A DNA stretch of 64,000 bases from positions 1,178,001 through 1,242,000 of the forward strand of contig JAKUDP010000007.1 in NCBI GenBank assembly GCA_022570795.1, read 5' to 3'. Below, piece by piece: positions 42,153 through 53,503 of this stretch. Both the position numbers and the translations under genes were made by a program. The stretch comes from Sphaerulina vaccinii (taxonomy: Eukaryota; Ascomycota; Dothideomycetes; Mycosphaerellales; Mycosphaerellaceae). A model generated the notes under the pieces. It had not been told where the DNA came from. It saw only the letters and a list, made by a program, of their open reading frames with translations, and did not search any database. Positions within the stretch are counted from its first letter, which is position 1. Every line of letters starts with the position of its first letter.

Positions 42153-43517
42153 TCTGCAAGCTACGTGTCCTAGATGGCGGTGACGACCTCGAAGGCTTGA
42201 CTTACTGAGCCTCGTTGCGCCACGTGGCCACAACCACGCACTAACTAAGAACTAAGAACACGAGGAGATCTGCTAGTTCTCGGAGTCGGCGCCCTCGCCG
42301 CCTTCCCGATCAGTATATGGGAAAGGATCGTGTGGACACGTGTCACTCAGAAAGGTATGCTGTTTGAGGAGAGGGCACAGGACAGACCGAGTACCAGGTT
42401 TCTGTGCTCACCAGACCAAAAGCAGAATGTGAACAATTTTGCAAAGAGTTTGACACAGTCATGGCAAGCCGCCCTCTTGGCCCAGTCGCTGTGTCGGCAT
42501 GACCGGATGATGAAAGGCAGTGTTCTGACCAGATCACACTAGTATAGTAGTTGTGTTCATGCAGCAACATCGCGGCAGGGCCTTGACACATACAAGAGCA
42601 AGTCTGTCTCCGATATAGAACAGCTGCAATACTCTTGCTGTCAGTGATGGTCAGAAACTGAAAGAGCCTTGAGTATTCGCTATGAGATATCAACTATCAG
42701 GATCCAGAGGAAGAGGATGCTTTTCATATTCTGATGTGAAGCTACTGCCAGTAGACTGGAATGTATGTACACTTATCGCCACCATAGGCTACTCTATTGT
42801 TTCGCACACTCCCATGAAAATAATCAAATTGCATGTCCGCGGAAAGGAAAATTGTCACGTGTTGAAGATAGTTCTGTCGACCTATTCGCAAGCATGCATC
42901 GCGTATTTCAATTGCACCATTTCAGATTGTGAACCGATCGTTCAAATCGGGTTTTATAATATTTACCGGCACCCTATGGCGCGTCGTATTCGGAAATTGT
43001 AGGATGTGAGTCGGGTCGGAGGATAGTCGTGTTCGAGGATAGTCGGGTTTGAGGATAGTGAGGTTGGAGGATAGTCGAGTTCGAGGATAGTCGGGTCTGA
43101 GGATAGTCGCCGGCACTCTTCGGCGGAGCGTGGTTGGGTATCTCAGGCGATGAGTGCATGCGTTTGGCATGAGGCTCGCCGTGGCGAGAGAGTGCATTGC
43201 ACAGATTGATGATGCTCCAGCGACCAAGGTCCCTGCCCATCGATGGTTCTAAGTCGAGTTGGGAGTGGTCGAAAGTCAGTGTCGATATCGGGACTTCCTT
43301 TCTATAAGCACAAGCTGCGCGACCAGTCCCGCAAAGAGGATTGAGAGACTGCATTGAAAGACTGACTTACATGGTCGGTTCGGCCGAAAGTGTTTTCGAG
43401 TCACAGCTGCTGGTAGTGCTTCTTCTCAAATATGTGTATGGATGGGCGCCAAGTCCAATGTATACTGTCCAAGGCAAACTTATCGTGTACGATGGGATGC
43501 TTTGCGACCCTCATCGC
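42153..43517. other. long intergenic region with minisatellite
   Basis: Both neighbours end here (convergent). The only clear structure is the 16-bp tandem repeat at 43019-43114. Open frames at 42330, 42682 and 42974 lack family motifs. Confidence 0.4.
43019..43114. repeat. 16-bp minisatellite, six copies
   Basis: Units of 16 bp begin GAGGATAGT and differ at the last positions. Five full units (43019, 43035, 43051, 43067, 43083) are followed by a diverged sixth (43099). Similar CCGGCAC...GGCG sequence flanks the array on both sides (near 42966 and 43111). Confidence 0.88.
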
Positions 43518-45103
43518 TTAGGCCGGAGGCCAAGCGACGCGCGCACGGGGCTCATGCCTATCCTGAATCCCGTTGTAATCCTGGTGGAACAGCTCGATGA
43601 CTTTCTTCGCGACTTCCAGTTCAATCTCTGTGCCATCTCTGGCGACCTTGACTTCCTTGTTGTTGTTCTTAGCGTTCTTCCAGCCTCGCACTTGCTGGAA
43701 TGGAACGCTGCGTCGTCGACACCATTCGATTTTAAAAGCATATGGGACATCAGGGCTCCTGGAAGAACCCTTTGTGGTACCTACTTCAGCTCGCTCAGCT
43801 TCCCAAAACAAGGTGTCCCGTGCTGGATCGTCCACAATCTTGCCTGCAGGCGCGTTCTCAGTCGCAGCAGTTAGTCTAGTACTAACACGAAGAGCCTCTA
43901 ACGGTTCAACGCATGGTCCCTCTACGTCGGCATCGTCGAATGGTGAGCTTGTCATCTTAGCGTACCCGAAGTATTCGCGGCTCCTGTTTACTGAGAAGAC
44001 AAGGTAGACAGTTTCGGCAGAGTAGAATGCTTCGTGTAGAGTCTCTTGGACGTGAGGTTGAGTGATCCAAGTGCCTTTGCGGTAACTAGCTTCCAGATCC
44101 TCTGTCGTCAAACTCTTCAGAATGAAGAACCTTTCCTTGGTCTTTCCGGGCTCCACTTGTTCTTCTTGTCCTTGCTGTGCAGCGGAAGCTTCAGCACTTG
44201 TACTCTCGATACTTAAGCCGCCGAGTGTATCCTCGACTTCCGGTACGCTCGCTGTACTTGAGTCCTTTCTTTGCTCGGCATTGTTGTCATCTGCCGGGTC
44301 TGCTCGCTTCAGTCGACATAGCAGACGTTGACCTCTCAATGTAGTGCTGAAGCGTTCGACAGCCTTCATGGCAGCTTCCTCGGTGCGATAATTGATAAAG
44401 GCACAATTGCTTTTGCGGATCAGGAAGACACTCTCTATTTCGTTGGTCACGCCTTGAGAAAAGTGCTCTTTCAGGTCGAGAATGATATCGTGTACGATCG
44501 GAACATTCCCAACCCAGACGGTGTGAAGACCATAACGTTTTGGCTTTTGAGGTAATCCGCGTCTTGTATTTTGAGGGGTCGGTGCATGACCTATATGTCT
44601 CGGGATGGTGCTGTGCCTTCCTATCGGCACTCCACCTCCTGCATAGCTGTATTCCATCATGGACATCGGGTGCGGCATAACTGGGCTTGAATAAGGAAGC
44701 TGGTGTGTCACAGCCATGCCAGGGACTTGCGGTTGGAGGTACCCCCATGGGTGAGGCGACGGTTGAGGGTTCCGGTATGCGTTGACCGGGTTGACGAGTC
44801 TGGTATCGAAGGTCATGGATGTATGACCGTATCGAGGGTCATGTGTGTATGGCTGCGGGTTCGTTAGTACAAGCCGTGGCCAAATTACGAGTGGAGAGTA
44901 GAGACGAATACCTGCTGTTGTGCTACCATACCCGCCTCCAGATCAGAGTTGAGGAAATGAGAGGGGACGACTTGCCCTGGAAAAGCGCCTGCCATTGCTT
45001 TGTATCCGGCATGATCGCCGCCAGACAGAAGCGGATTCGCGGGATATGCTCGCCTGGGGCGAGTCATCAGGTTGTTGGGGTCATGCAGCGACAAATCTTG
45101 CAT
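43518..45103 (-). CDS. RRM and YTH domain RNA-binding protein
   Basis: Two exons encode 508 aa; the intron is 44853-44911 and joins QQQ to PYTHDPRYG in phase. The start is the ATG at 45103 (MQDLSLHDP); an upstream in-frame ATG at 45166 would add a hydrophobic stretch and is less likely. A Pro-rich N-terminus precedes an RRM with YGLHTVWVGNVP (RNP2) and SNCAFINYRTEEAA (RNP1). The YTH domain follows: RFFILKSLTTEDLEAS, KGTWITQ, VYLVFSVNRSREYFGYAKM and FKIEWCRRRSVPF. YTH domains bind m6A in RNA through an aromatic cage; Trp in TWIT and in IEWC match two cage positions. The RRM-YTH pairing is known in filamentous ascomycetes. It probably acts in mRNA or meiotic transcript control and marks an apparent non-cluster gene. 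Confidence 0.9.
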
Positions 45104-46243
45104 TGCGCAGCCGGTGATATAGAGTACGATGAAAACCAAGAATGCTTTGTGAATGCTGATAGGCATCTGTAATTGCTTTCTCTTGTACCCCGTCAGTTTA
45201 TTCTCGTACCAGGAGATGTATGGGGTATCTTCTTACCTGTGTGTAGTGCTTAATACTTTATGGGGCCATTACCTCCAATAGAAGTACCAAGGACGGTGAT
45301 ATGTGGTAATATAGCGAGCGTATAGAGATAAAACTTGCGAAAAAGTGTAGGAGAAGAAACAGAAAAGTCGTAGAGCGTCGTAGAATATAAGAACCTGCAC
45401 TGTTTGTAAATGGTGAGGGGCAGTGATATACGTGGCTGGTCGCCACCTGTCATGACTTTTGAATTTATTGTCGCGCCGTGAGGTCGTATTGATAAAGGGA
45501 GTATGAGTGGATCAAGACGACTTGTTGAAGACCGTACACTCCAGTCCAGATGGGCATGTGTCACCACAGCTGAGGTATTGGCAGTGAGCAAAACTTGCCT
45601 AGCGTCCATTAGCTGAGGACTGGCAGTTAGCACGAGATCGAAAGAGAGCCCAGAGAGCCCATGGGTCAAGCAAACCAAACCACCAGACAGCAGGCGAGGG
45701 ATACGCCGCCAGTTGCTGCTCGGTTTGTTGCGTAGGCGACTCTCAGATGCAAACCCGTGAATCAGCCATTTGGTGCATTCATTGAGCAGTGTATACACTC
45801 TTGCCAGCGTCGGGATATATCAAACCAGTGCTACTCGGGGGAACATGCATTGCGGAATTCTCTATCGAGTCCTGGAGATGCGCGCATGGATGCCTGAAGC
45901 CTTAGGCTGCAAAGATCCACTGATCGAATTGGTACTACGATCGAAGACCCGGGTGGGGAGAAGCGATACCAACATCACACTCCGGCAGTTGGTGCTCGTA
46001 TCCCGCAAACACGCAATCTGGTCATCTGAATGGACCTATGTGGGAGACGTCGGGCTGTGGCGGAAGCCGGAAGCCTCGGGCTCGGCGCGTTTCTATGGTT
46101 GACTTTTGCTGCGCCATGGCGAGCTACCCAAAGTAATCACTTTGCCAGGTATCGAGAGAGTACAGGTGGGTTGAGATGGCGAGTCTGTGCAGCGATCATC
46201 TATGGCGATTTATATAGACATAAGGAGAAAATGCGCGTATCGT
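45104..46243. other. intergenic, promoter of the RRM-YTH gene
   Basis: No supported gene. A 182-codon frame (45250-45798, -) opens only at a GTG and lacks motifs. Confidence 0.4.
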
Positions 46244-48712
46244 TCAAGGCTCTTGAGCAAAGGTCGGCAGCCAAGCATCCAGTCCAACTTCCAGTGCTTG
46301 CGACTCCCATGGAGGCAGACTTCCAGATTCGTTCCTTGAGCCAACAGCAGTCTCAGCAGGTTGCCATGTCCAGCCAGTAGGGTCACTTGAGAATAGTGAC
46401 TGCAGCTCCTCGAAGTTGATCTGGTCAACTGGTGGCACTGTGCCATTCCGTAAGCCTGGGTCGATATGCGCATCATCCGAAACAGTCTGCATAGGATACT
46501 GTTGGCGAGGAGGCGCGGGTCTCCAAGTCGCTGTCGATATAGCAGGAGACGGACCTGGTGCACTGTGAGGTTGTCGTTCAGGGGCGTGCTTCTCGGGTAT
46601 CGACTTTCGAGCCAAGCGATATATTGATAGCGGATTGAGTACGTAGTCTGGAGCGCTCTGAGCAGGAGTACCAGGAGCAGACCCGGCGTTGTCGTGGTCT
46701 TCACTCTCGATGTTAGCATATGGATCTTCTTGGATGAAGTCGGGATTCCTCGATTCGCTGTGTAGCTCAATTCCGATCTTGCCCACCATGGTCTCAGCAG
46801 CTTCAGAAAGCGGCAACGCAGCAGCGTACATCGATCGCATGATCTTGAGTGCTTTGACGTTGTTCTGGACGTGTGGTATCGTCTCGGCCATCAGCGCTTT
46901 ACTGCTCTCTGTGCTCGGATCGATAATTTGTGTAAGGTAGAAGAGCATGATCTTGCACGAATCGTAGAGGATAGTCGGCAGCCAAGAGTCGGCGATGGCG
47001 TGCGGGCCGTGTCGTAGTGCTTCTGCCATGATAGTTGCTAAACTTCTTGCGTGGCCGAACAGAGTAGTCTGTAGGTGACGATGGAACCCTTGCTGCTCAG
47101 GCCCATAGGAGAACGCAGAGCGTAACTTGTAAAGCCCTGGCGTGCCTACACGGTACAGATCACACATAGTCTGGTGGTATGCATAGTGAAGAGCACACAA
47201 CGCGCCGACCTGGGACGTTTCCTGTCGGATGTACAGTGTTGCGGGTGTGAATCGAAGGTTGGCTGGCAGGTTGTTGTACCAGTGCCTCAGCTCCGCGTCT
47301 AGTTGCGCGAACTCAGAGTCTGGGTGCCAAGGCGGCTTCGCAGTGTCCAGGTGCTTGAGATATTTCAGTACTTTCCGGCGAGTTGCAATGTGGCGAAGAT
47401 AGAAAGCAGTCATGCCCATGCTATCTTGAGGATAACTTGGAAGAAGTTCCTGCGGCAAGAATTTCAGCATTTGACCTTCTTCCAAAGTCTCCGTTATGCA
47501 AGGCTCCTCGAGCACAAAGTTCCTCTCATTGCAAGGCAACTGAATCTTGATCTCAGCTTCGTCGATAAGGTCCAATTGGTCAATTCCACTGCCGACTAGC
47601 ACATCTGTAATGTAGCAGGCCCACATTAGTCGACGACGAGACTCTTTCACACTAGCAGATGGTCCACCACCAGGCTCCCTACACAACACATCTGTCGAGT
47701 GCTCCAAGTTGATCTGTAAAGCTTGTGCCATACGAGCAGTGATGGCACTCAGCATGAACGCATTCGAGTAGTTGCCCATGCGAATCTCATAGTCGTGTAG
47801 GAGTATGGCGGCCATCAGGTTCGCGACCGAGATTCGATTCAGTCGTGCGAGGATCAGGTTTTGGGCATAGCTGGCCCAATGCTTTCCAGAATCGAGCGGG
47901 TTGATGGGCAGCGTCGTACTATGTGAAGTTTCGTACTCAACGGCGTAGAACAGAGCGCCCAATGCGCAGACAATGTGCAGTAATGCATTGCCTTCATGCA
48001 TCTTGTTGCCATCGCTATCGAGCTTCTGCAGAAAAGAAGGCTTGTGCAGGAAAGCGAAACAACGCAAGTGGTGCACGTTGGCAAAGTACCGCTCGACCAG
48101 TAGCCTCGTTTTGTGGCGATCAGGTAGTTGAGGGGCAATGAGCCAGTGTAAGTCGTCTGCTACAGCAGCACTCGGAGTATGGCCCGAGATACCTAAGCAC
48201 AATGAGCTCCGAATCAGTGGACTTCAAGCGCGGTTGGCATCACTTGAGCCTGCCTTGAAGTACTTACCAGGCGATCCTAGACCAAGACTGCCTGCGGGCG
48301 TAGCGTCTGGTCTTTTGATGGGACTAGTGAGACTTTCTGGAGTTAGCTCACTGTCGCCTTGTGCTGAGTTTGCAGAAGGCGTCGGGTGCTCCGTCGTCGC
48401 TATCGTGGCAGACACTCTCTGCTTCCAGGCTGGCTCGGATTCGTCTTCATATCTGCACTTCAAGGACTTCTCACGACATCGCACGCAGACGGGCTTATGA
48501 CCTGAGCACCTTGTCTTCGAAGCTCGGCAGTCGCTGCAGGAGCGATATGTCCGCTTGCGCTTCAGCCCAGCTGAGCCTTCGACGCCATTGAGCTCTGCTG
48601 GCTGCGGAGACTGCTGAGCAGGAGAGCCATCCTCCCTAGCACCGTTGCTCGTAGGTGCACATAGCAGACCCAATCGCTCGCAGTTGAAGCCTAGTCGAGA
48701 CAAATCAGCCAT
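46244..48712 (-). CDS. Zn2Cys6 transcription factor with fungal_trans domain
   Basis: Two exons encode 797 aa; the intron is 48193-48267 (75 bp). The ATG at 48712 (MADLSRLGF) is chosen because it is the nearest sensible start; the frame is open further upstream to 48958 with other ATGs. The zinc cluster is CSDCRASKTRC, then CVRC and the last Cys in SLKC, preceded by a KRKRTYR nuclear localisation-like run. The long C-terminal part matches the fungal_trans homology region: HLRCFAFLHKPSF, LLHIVCALGAL and RRRLMWACYITDVLVGSGIDQL. A Pro/Gln/Ser-rich activation-like tail closes it. This is a large regulator of a different class from the two AflR-like genes; targets are unknown. Confidence 0.9.
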
Positions 48713-49515
48713 AGTCCATATTGACCGTTTTGGTTGGAGGGAGGAGGGAGACAGTGCAATTTCTGTAGTATCGCGCCTGGCTTCGTCCCCATTGCTACTG
48801 AAGTGCTGCAAGAGATTGTTGCGGCTGCTCAAACAGCAGCGCGCGGCGCGATGCATATTGTTGAGCGCGACAGAGATAGCAGCTGCATTAGATGCCAAGG
48901 ATAGAGGACCAGGACTTACATCTTCCAGGCCGTTCGTCGCAGCGCACCTTCCTTGCACGACAAGTCTCGCAGCCGAGCCTGGATCTTGTCACCTTTCGAG
49001 GATTCGGCGTGGGCTTTGCGTCGTTTGTGCGTCTCTCAGCCGCTGGCGCCATCTTGAAGAATGATGGCGGAGGTGGTTGCCACGGGCGGTCGGCCGGCAG
49101 CCAGGTTTTGTGTTTCTACCTCGATAGCATGCCTTTCGTTGGGAACGTGCGATAAGAGAGCGCACGGGCGTGACGCGTGTTTGGAAGCACTGGTTGGTCA
49201 AGAAGTGGAGTCCGAGAAATGGTATGAGGACGTATGCTGCGTCGCAAGAAGAATTGCGATGTGTGTAAAGAAAGCGATTGTTGTTGAGGTTCGGCCGATC
49301 TTACCGAGGAGCTAACACCAATGCGGTCGTCTTCCTGCTACATGCTCACCACCACACGAACAGCAGTTGACTATTGGAAACGATCTCTGAAAACCGTACT
49401 GGCGTGATTAGCACACTTTGCCTGAAGCTGCGACGGCTTGGTCGCCGCTGGTATACAGGAAAGAAATGGATCGAGCACGATATTCCGACCTCTCACTGCA
49501 TGCCACAATATCCAA
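48713..49515. other. intergenic, promoter of the fungal_trans factor
   Basis: The factor's frame stays open to 48958 without stop, so the N-terminus may be longer. Otherwise nothing recognisable. Confidence 0.4.
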
Positions 49516-50791
49516 TCACTCTGCATCTATGGGACACGTTGGCACAGTATCATTGACCTGGATACCACCTCTCTTCTTCTCCTTAGAATCAGGCAGAGGC
49601 AACTTCCACCCTCCTTCATCTTCCGGCACTGCCAACCACAACCTCATGAGGTGCCTTCTGACTCTTGCCCTCCCATTCTCATCAACCGACCCTGGCGGAT
49701 AGTCTTTATATGCAGTCCGCGCATGAAAGACGTGTGTGTTTGACAGAAGCTGTATATCTCCCGGATCAAGGATCATATGCAGTGCGAGACGTGTACAGGT
49801 CTCCTCAAACACCTTTAATGCCTCCTGCTGAGCCTCGGAGAGTGGTGGAATCTTCGCATCAGGCCCAGAATTATATCGTGCCAATGAAGTGACATTATTC
49901 GGGTCCAGCCTGGACCATACTCGACCATGCGCATCATTCTCGAGGAACATAATAGCCGACTTATACCACGGATCTTGCCCTTCACTAACCTCGCCTTTGC
50001 GATCAAAGTACCAATTCGGCGTTGTGAGGGTCTTCGCGACATCTGGTCTCTCTTTTTGTAGCGTGTTCCATACGTGATGCGTGCTGCAGATATCACTTTC
50101 ACCTCCTTCAAGCGCCTTAGCCATACAGAGTAGGCCTACAAGATCTGTGCCATCGGTATGGAAGTATTGCTTCGCGTTCGTTCGATAGATTCGGACTTTG
50201 TCTTTCTGCGTGGGGTCTTCTCCGAGATCTTTGACGTGTCCGAGGACATGGCCTTTGCCGTTCTGTGAGACGAAGTGGCCGAAGTAGGCGCCTAAGCCCA
50301 TATACGCGACCTGAATATCTAGTCAGCGCAATCCGATGGACAGCTTCCTCGGGCTACAGACTTACTGCAGACTTGTGCAATCCCCACTCATCCACAGGAA
50401 TGTTCTTGAACAGAATGAAGCCCTTCCCATTGAGTATCTCATTCCTTACGCTTCCGAAGAAGGAAGACAGCTTTGGCAAACGAAACAGATCCTTCTTCAT
50501 GCCAGTCAATGGATGACCAGCAGCAATGAAGTCATCCGCAGCTGTACTGAGCTCTGCGATCTCTTCGTCGTTGAAGCCATGCGTCCATCGTTCTGGATTG
50601 TCGCGATAGTCCTCAGCTTGCCATACTGTCGGCCCACTAATCTCCTTGGGAAACTCCTCGTAAGGTCGAACGAGCTCAGGTATTACACCATGCTGCCCAG
50701 ATGTCTTGTAGCCATCAGGAAAGATAGCCTTGCTCACACTCGATAATGTAGGTGGTGCCGTAGGGAGAGCTTCTGTAAGCGCCGGAGCCAT
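49516..50791 (-). CDS. TauD/TfdA-like Fe(II)/2-oxoglutarate dioxygenase
   Basis: Two exons encode 406 aa; the intron is 50311-50365. The ATG is at 50791. The iron-binding HxD is in QYFHTDGTDLVG, and the distal His lies in LLSNTHVFHARTAYKDY. The 2-oxoglutarate-binding Arg is in RRHLMRLWLAVP. The N-terminal half with KAIFPDGYKTSGQHGV and a GPTVWQAEDY segment is as in fungal TauD proteins of this length. The family hydroxylates small molecules, from taurine to secondary metabolites, consuming O2 and 2-oxoglutarate. It lies on the left edge of the second group of metabolic genes (49.5-61 kb). The substrate is unknown. Confidence 0.92.
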
Positions 50792-51743
50792 GGTCCGTTT
50801 TTCTCGGCAGAGTTCAAAGTCGGAGTTGAAATCGTCGACGTCTCTTCTTCCTTACACTACCACTGCGAGCCTCGTATATATGTCAAAGGAATTGCATGGT
50901 GCCATAGCGAGTGCGGCGGACGCTTGCCCGTCACGTCGCCGAACAATGGAAGAATGACATGGTCCCCCTGCTCCGGTCGATCGCTCGATTCGCTAGGACT
51001 GCGCAGGAAGTGCATCACGATAGGAATGAAGAGGGGCACCGGTGCCGCAACAGTCTTGTGCGGCCGCAAACAGAAGATATGCCAGGGCCCATGTGGATGA
51101 ATCGACTGAAGATAGTCGTGACCATGCTTATGATGGTCGTGGTGATGGTATGTCACGAGTCGATCGCGCCTGCCTAGCAGATATGGCGTGCTGAAAGAGA
51201 TGGATGGCCAGAAGCCCGGAGGCTAATGCAATAGCATTGAGACTTGAAGAGCATCGCAACCTGGGACGTGAGCGTTCTTACAGCCAGGCTACACAACGGC
51301 TGGCAAGTCGTGTGGAGTGAACATGCATTGGCTTGCCCTCGCCTGGCAGCCTTGGCCAGCTACGAAGCAGTATCGACAGCTCTGTGCTTGCAGCCTCGGA
51401 ATGGTGTAACTCTTGCGAGCTGGTGAGTAGATCGCTCGATCTAGGTGGCTGTGCAGAAGGTATGGTAGTCACAGCTGGCAGGGTATTACTCTTCACTCTA
51501 CATGTATGGAATGATAGCAAGGTGTTACTCAATCTGCAGAACAGATCTGACCTTTAGTGAGATTTCCAAAGTACGACGAGCACAGACTGGCAGGACCATG
51601 GCTGATCATCCCACCGCAAAGATATCAAAGAGGTCCGACTGGTACGGCTGTAGCGGAACCACATCCAGTGTTTTCTGTGGCATGCCATAGGATCTTCACC
51701 CATCATCTCATAACTTCGACCGATTGCGTTCTCTGAGACCACC
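50792..51743. other. intergenic, promoter of the dioxygenase
   Basis: No supported gene. A frame at 50857-51156 (-) is His-rich at its start but opens at GTG and has no other support. Confidence 0.4.
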
Positions 51744-52167
51744 TCACTGAACATTGCCAGCTTTCTGCACCACGAAAGACGACCCCAATCGCTTCTTGAT
51801 CTCGAATTCTCTCTCCTTCACATACATCGGCATCGTAGCCTCGAAGTATGGCTTGTAGTAGTCTTTCTTCAGCTGGACCTACAAGAAGCACTGTCAGCGT
51901 CTACTGGATGCACTCGTTTCAGATCAGGACATCACCTACGTCCATCAACCATTGCGGACTAGCATCCCAGTTCTCCACCCAAGAAATCTTGCCTGGCGCA
52001 GCAGGATCTTGAAACAACTCGAAGTACAGCAATTCTGGCTCTGCGCTCACAGCTTCGAAGCATGGTTTCATGGCAGCGAAGAAGTCATCGACTTTGTCTT
52101 CCGCGATGTATACCGTGACATGAAGACTGAAAGCAGCAAGATCTGGGAGCTGGAGATTGGCAGACAT
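51744..52167 (-). CDS. small ABM-type monooxygenase/dimeric alpha-beta barrel protein
   Basis: Two exons encode 120 aa; the intron is 51879-51939 with a GTAGGT donor. The ATG is at 52167. The fold signature is FSLHVTVYIAEDKVDDFFAAMKPCFEAVSAEPELLYFELFQDPAAPGKISWVENWDAS split over beta-alpha-beta units, as in antibiotic biosynthesis monooxygenase (ABM) proteins. The second exon supplies the last helix (YYKPYFEATMPMYV). Members oxidise aromatic polyketides without cofactor or act as small cyclases and dimerising partners. Length is normal for the family. Its place near a dioxygenase and a transporter suggests a metabolite role. Too short for the gene to be seen as one open frame. Confidence 0.78.
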
Positions 52168-53503
52168 GTTTGATGAGGAGGATGAGCTTCAGCTTGTAAG
52201 AGATGCTCAAAAGGTCGAGACAGCTATACCTTATACGAAAAGTGCCTAGTCACGAAGGATCAGCAGGATTGGTAATGCAGATCAGCTCGCCTGCAGCATT
52301 CGGCTCCGAATGTCTGGGCTGCAGCTCTATATTGCAGATTCATGAAGAAGGCAAGACAGTGCTGATGTATCGAGGGCGGGCTTTGTTATATACGGCTCCT
52401 GCCTAGTTTGAGCTCTGGCGACATTCACTACAAGCAGTATACGATGACGACGAGGTGGGAGACGACGCTCGCTTATCTTGATCAACAACATACCTCTACT
52501 ACGCCATGGCTCGACTACAGTTCACAGTCCGGAAGAGATCGTAGTAGGCAGAGGATACTACAATGCTATCTCTTACAACAGATGAGTCTAGTAGAGAAAT
52601 CATACTACGAGCGATGGCGAGGGGGTGAGCTACACTTACTGCCGAGAACTGCTTCAATGGCTAGAACGCAGCTGCGTCTCAACGCTTGAGATTGATGTCG
52701 AAAAGATCAGAGAAGCTAAAAGCTGGGTCGTTGACAACGTCGCAGATCGATCCCAGCCCAGACAAGAAATCATTTCTCGCCAAGCTGTTCGTGTCACCAC
52801 CGATAGGTTACGCATCGATGAGAATACTATCGCACCAACCCCGTCAAGTGCGTTGATAACAGTCCTTGGTGCGCTTGGGAAAACTTGGGAAGTAGATATA
52901 CCTCACTTGAGTAGATTACCTATAGCAAAATTGTGGTCGGTATGTCCCTTCTTTGCATTAGACACAATGCTCTATGCCGTCGATAACTTATCACCACCCT
53001 TGTTCCTTGTTCCTCGTTCCTATGCCTTCGATGACTTATCATCATCCTTGCCCCTAGGTACCTATTCAAGTGCTTACCAATCGCGACTTACATATATGTC
53101 CCGGTCACTTCTCCGTGCCAGGATTGACACCATCCTTGCTTGATACGACCACGGCCAAGACGCTATATTCTGTGCAGCCTCCTAGACTAGACAGCCTCGT
53201 GCATCCATGTTGCTTTCACATGCTTAGGATTTCTGACAGGTACAGTCGATGCGGGTGCAAGAGCGAGTGTGGTTGTTTGCTAGCATGAGTGGTCTTCACG
53301 AGGGAAGTGCTGCGGCCGCGTTCCAGTGTGCATCCGCTATCCGTAGATTCGTCCAAGACACTAACGGGGCAAGCAGCTGCCGCATGGTCACTGATACTTC
53401 GTGAGAAGAAGATAGGACTCATGTTTAACATAGAGTGGTGGAACAAGACACTCGTTCATCGTTCACTCATACACGCACTATCTATCCAATCGCCCATTAC
53501 CCG
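52168..53503. other. intergenic region with a 48-bp tandem duplication
   Basis: A diverged duplication lies at about 52973-53068. A 172-codon frame (52625-53143, +) crosses it but opens at GTG and shows no motif, so no gene is called. Confidence 0.4.
52973..53068. repeat. 48-bp tandem duplication, diverged
   Basis: The segment TATGCCGTCGATAACTTATC at 52973 recurs as TATGCCTTCGATGACTTATC at 53021, followed by similar CCTTG-rich sequence. The period is 48 bp, with several substitutions in each copy. Confidence 0.6.

Noticed and set aside
43019..43114. Regular repeats resembling a CRISPR array
   Set aside because: Units are contiguous 16-mers without unique spacers, in a fungal genome; it is a minisatellite.
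43341..43874. 177-codon forward ORF
   Set aside because: Antisense shadow of the RRM-YTH gene.
45250..45798. 182-codon reverse ORF
   Set aside because: Opens only at GTG, no motif, and sits in the promoter side of the RRM-YTH gene.
50857..51156. His-rich reverse ORF that could be a metal-binding peptide
   Set aside because: GTG start, low complexity only at its first residues, no conserved family.
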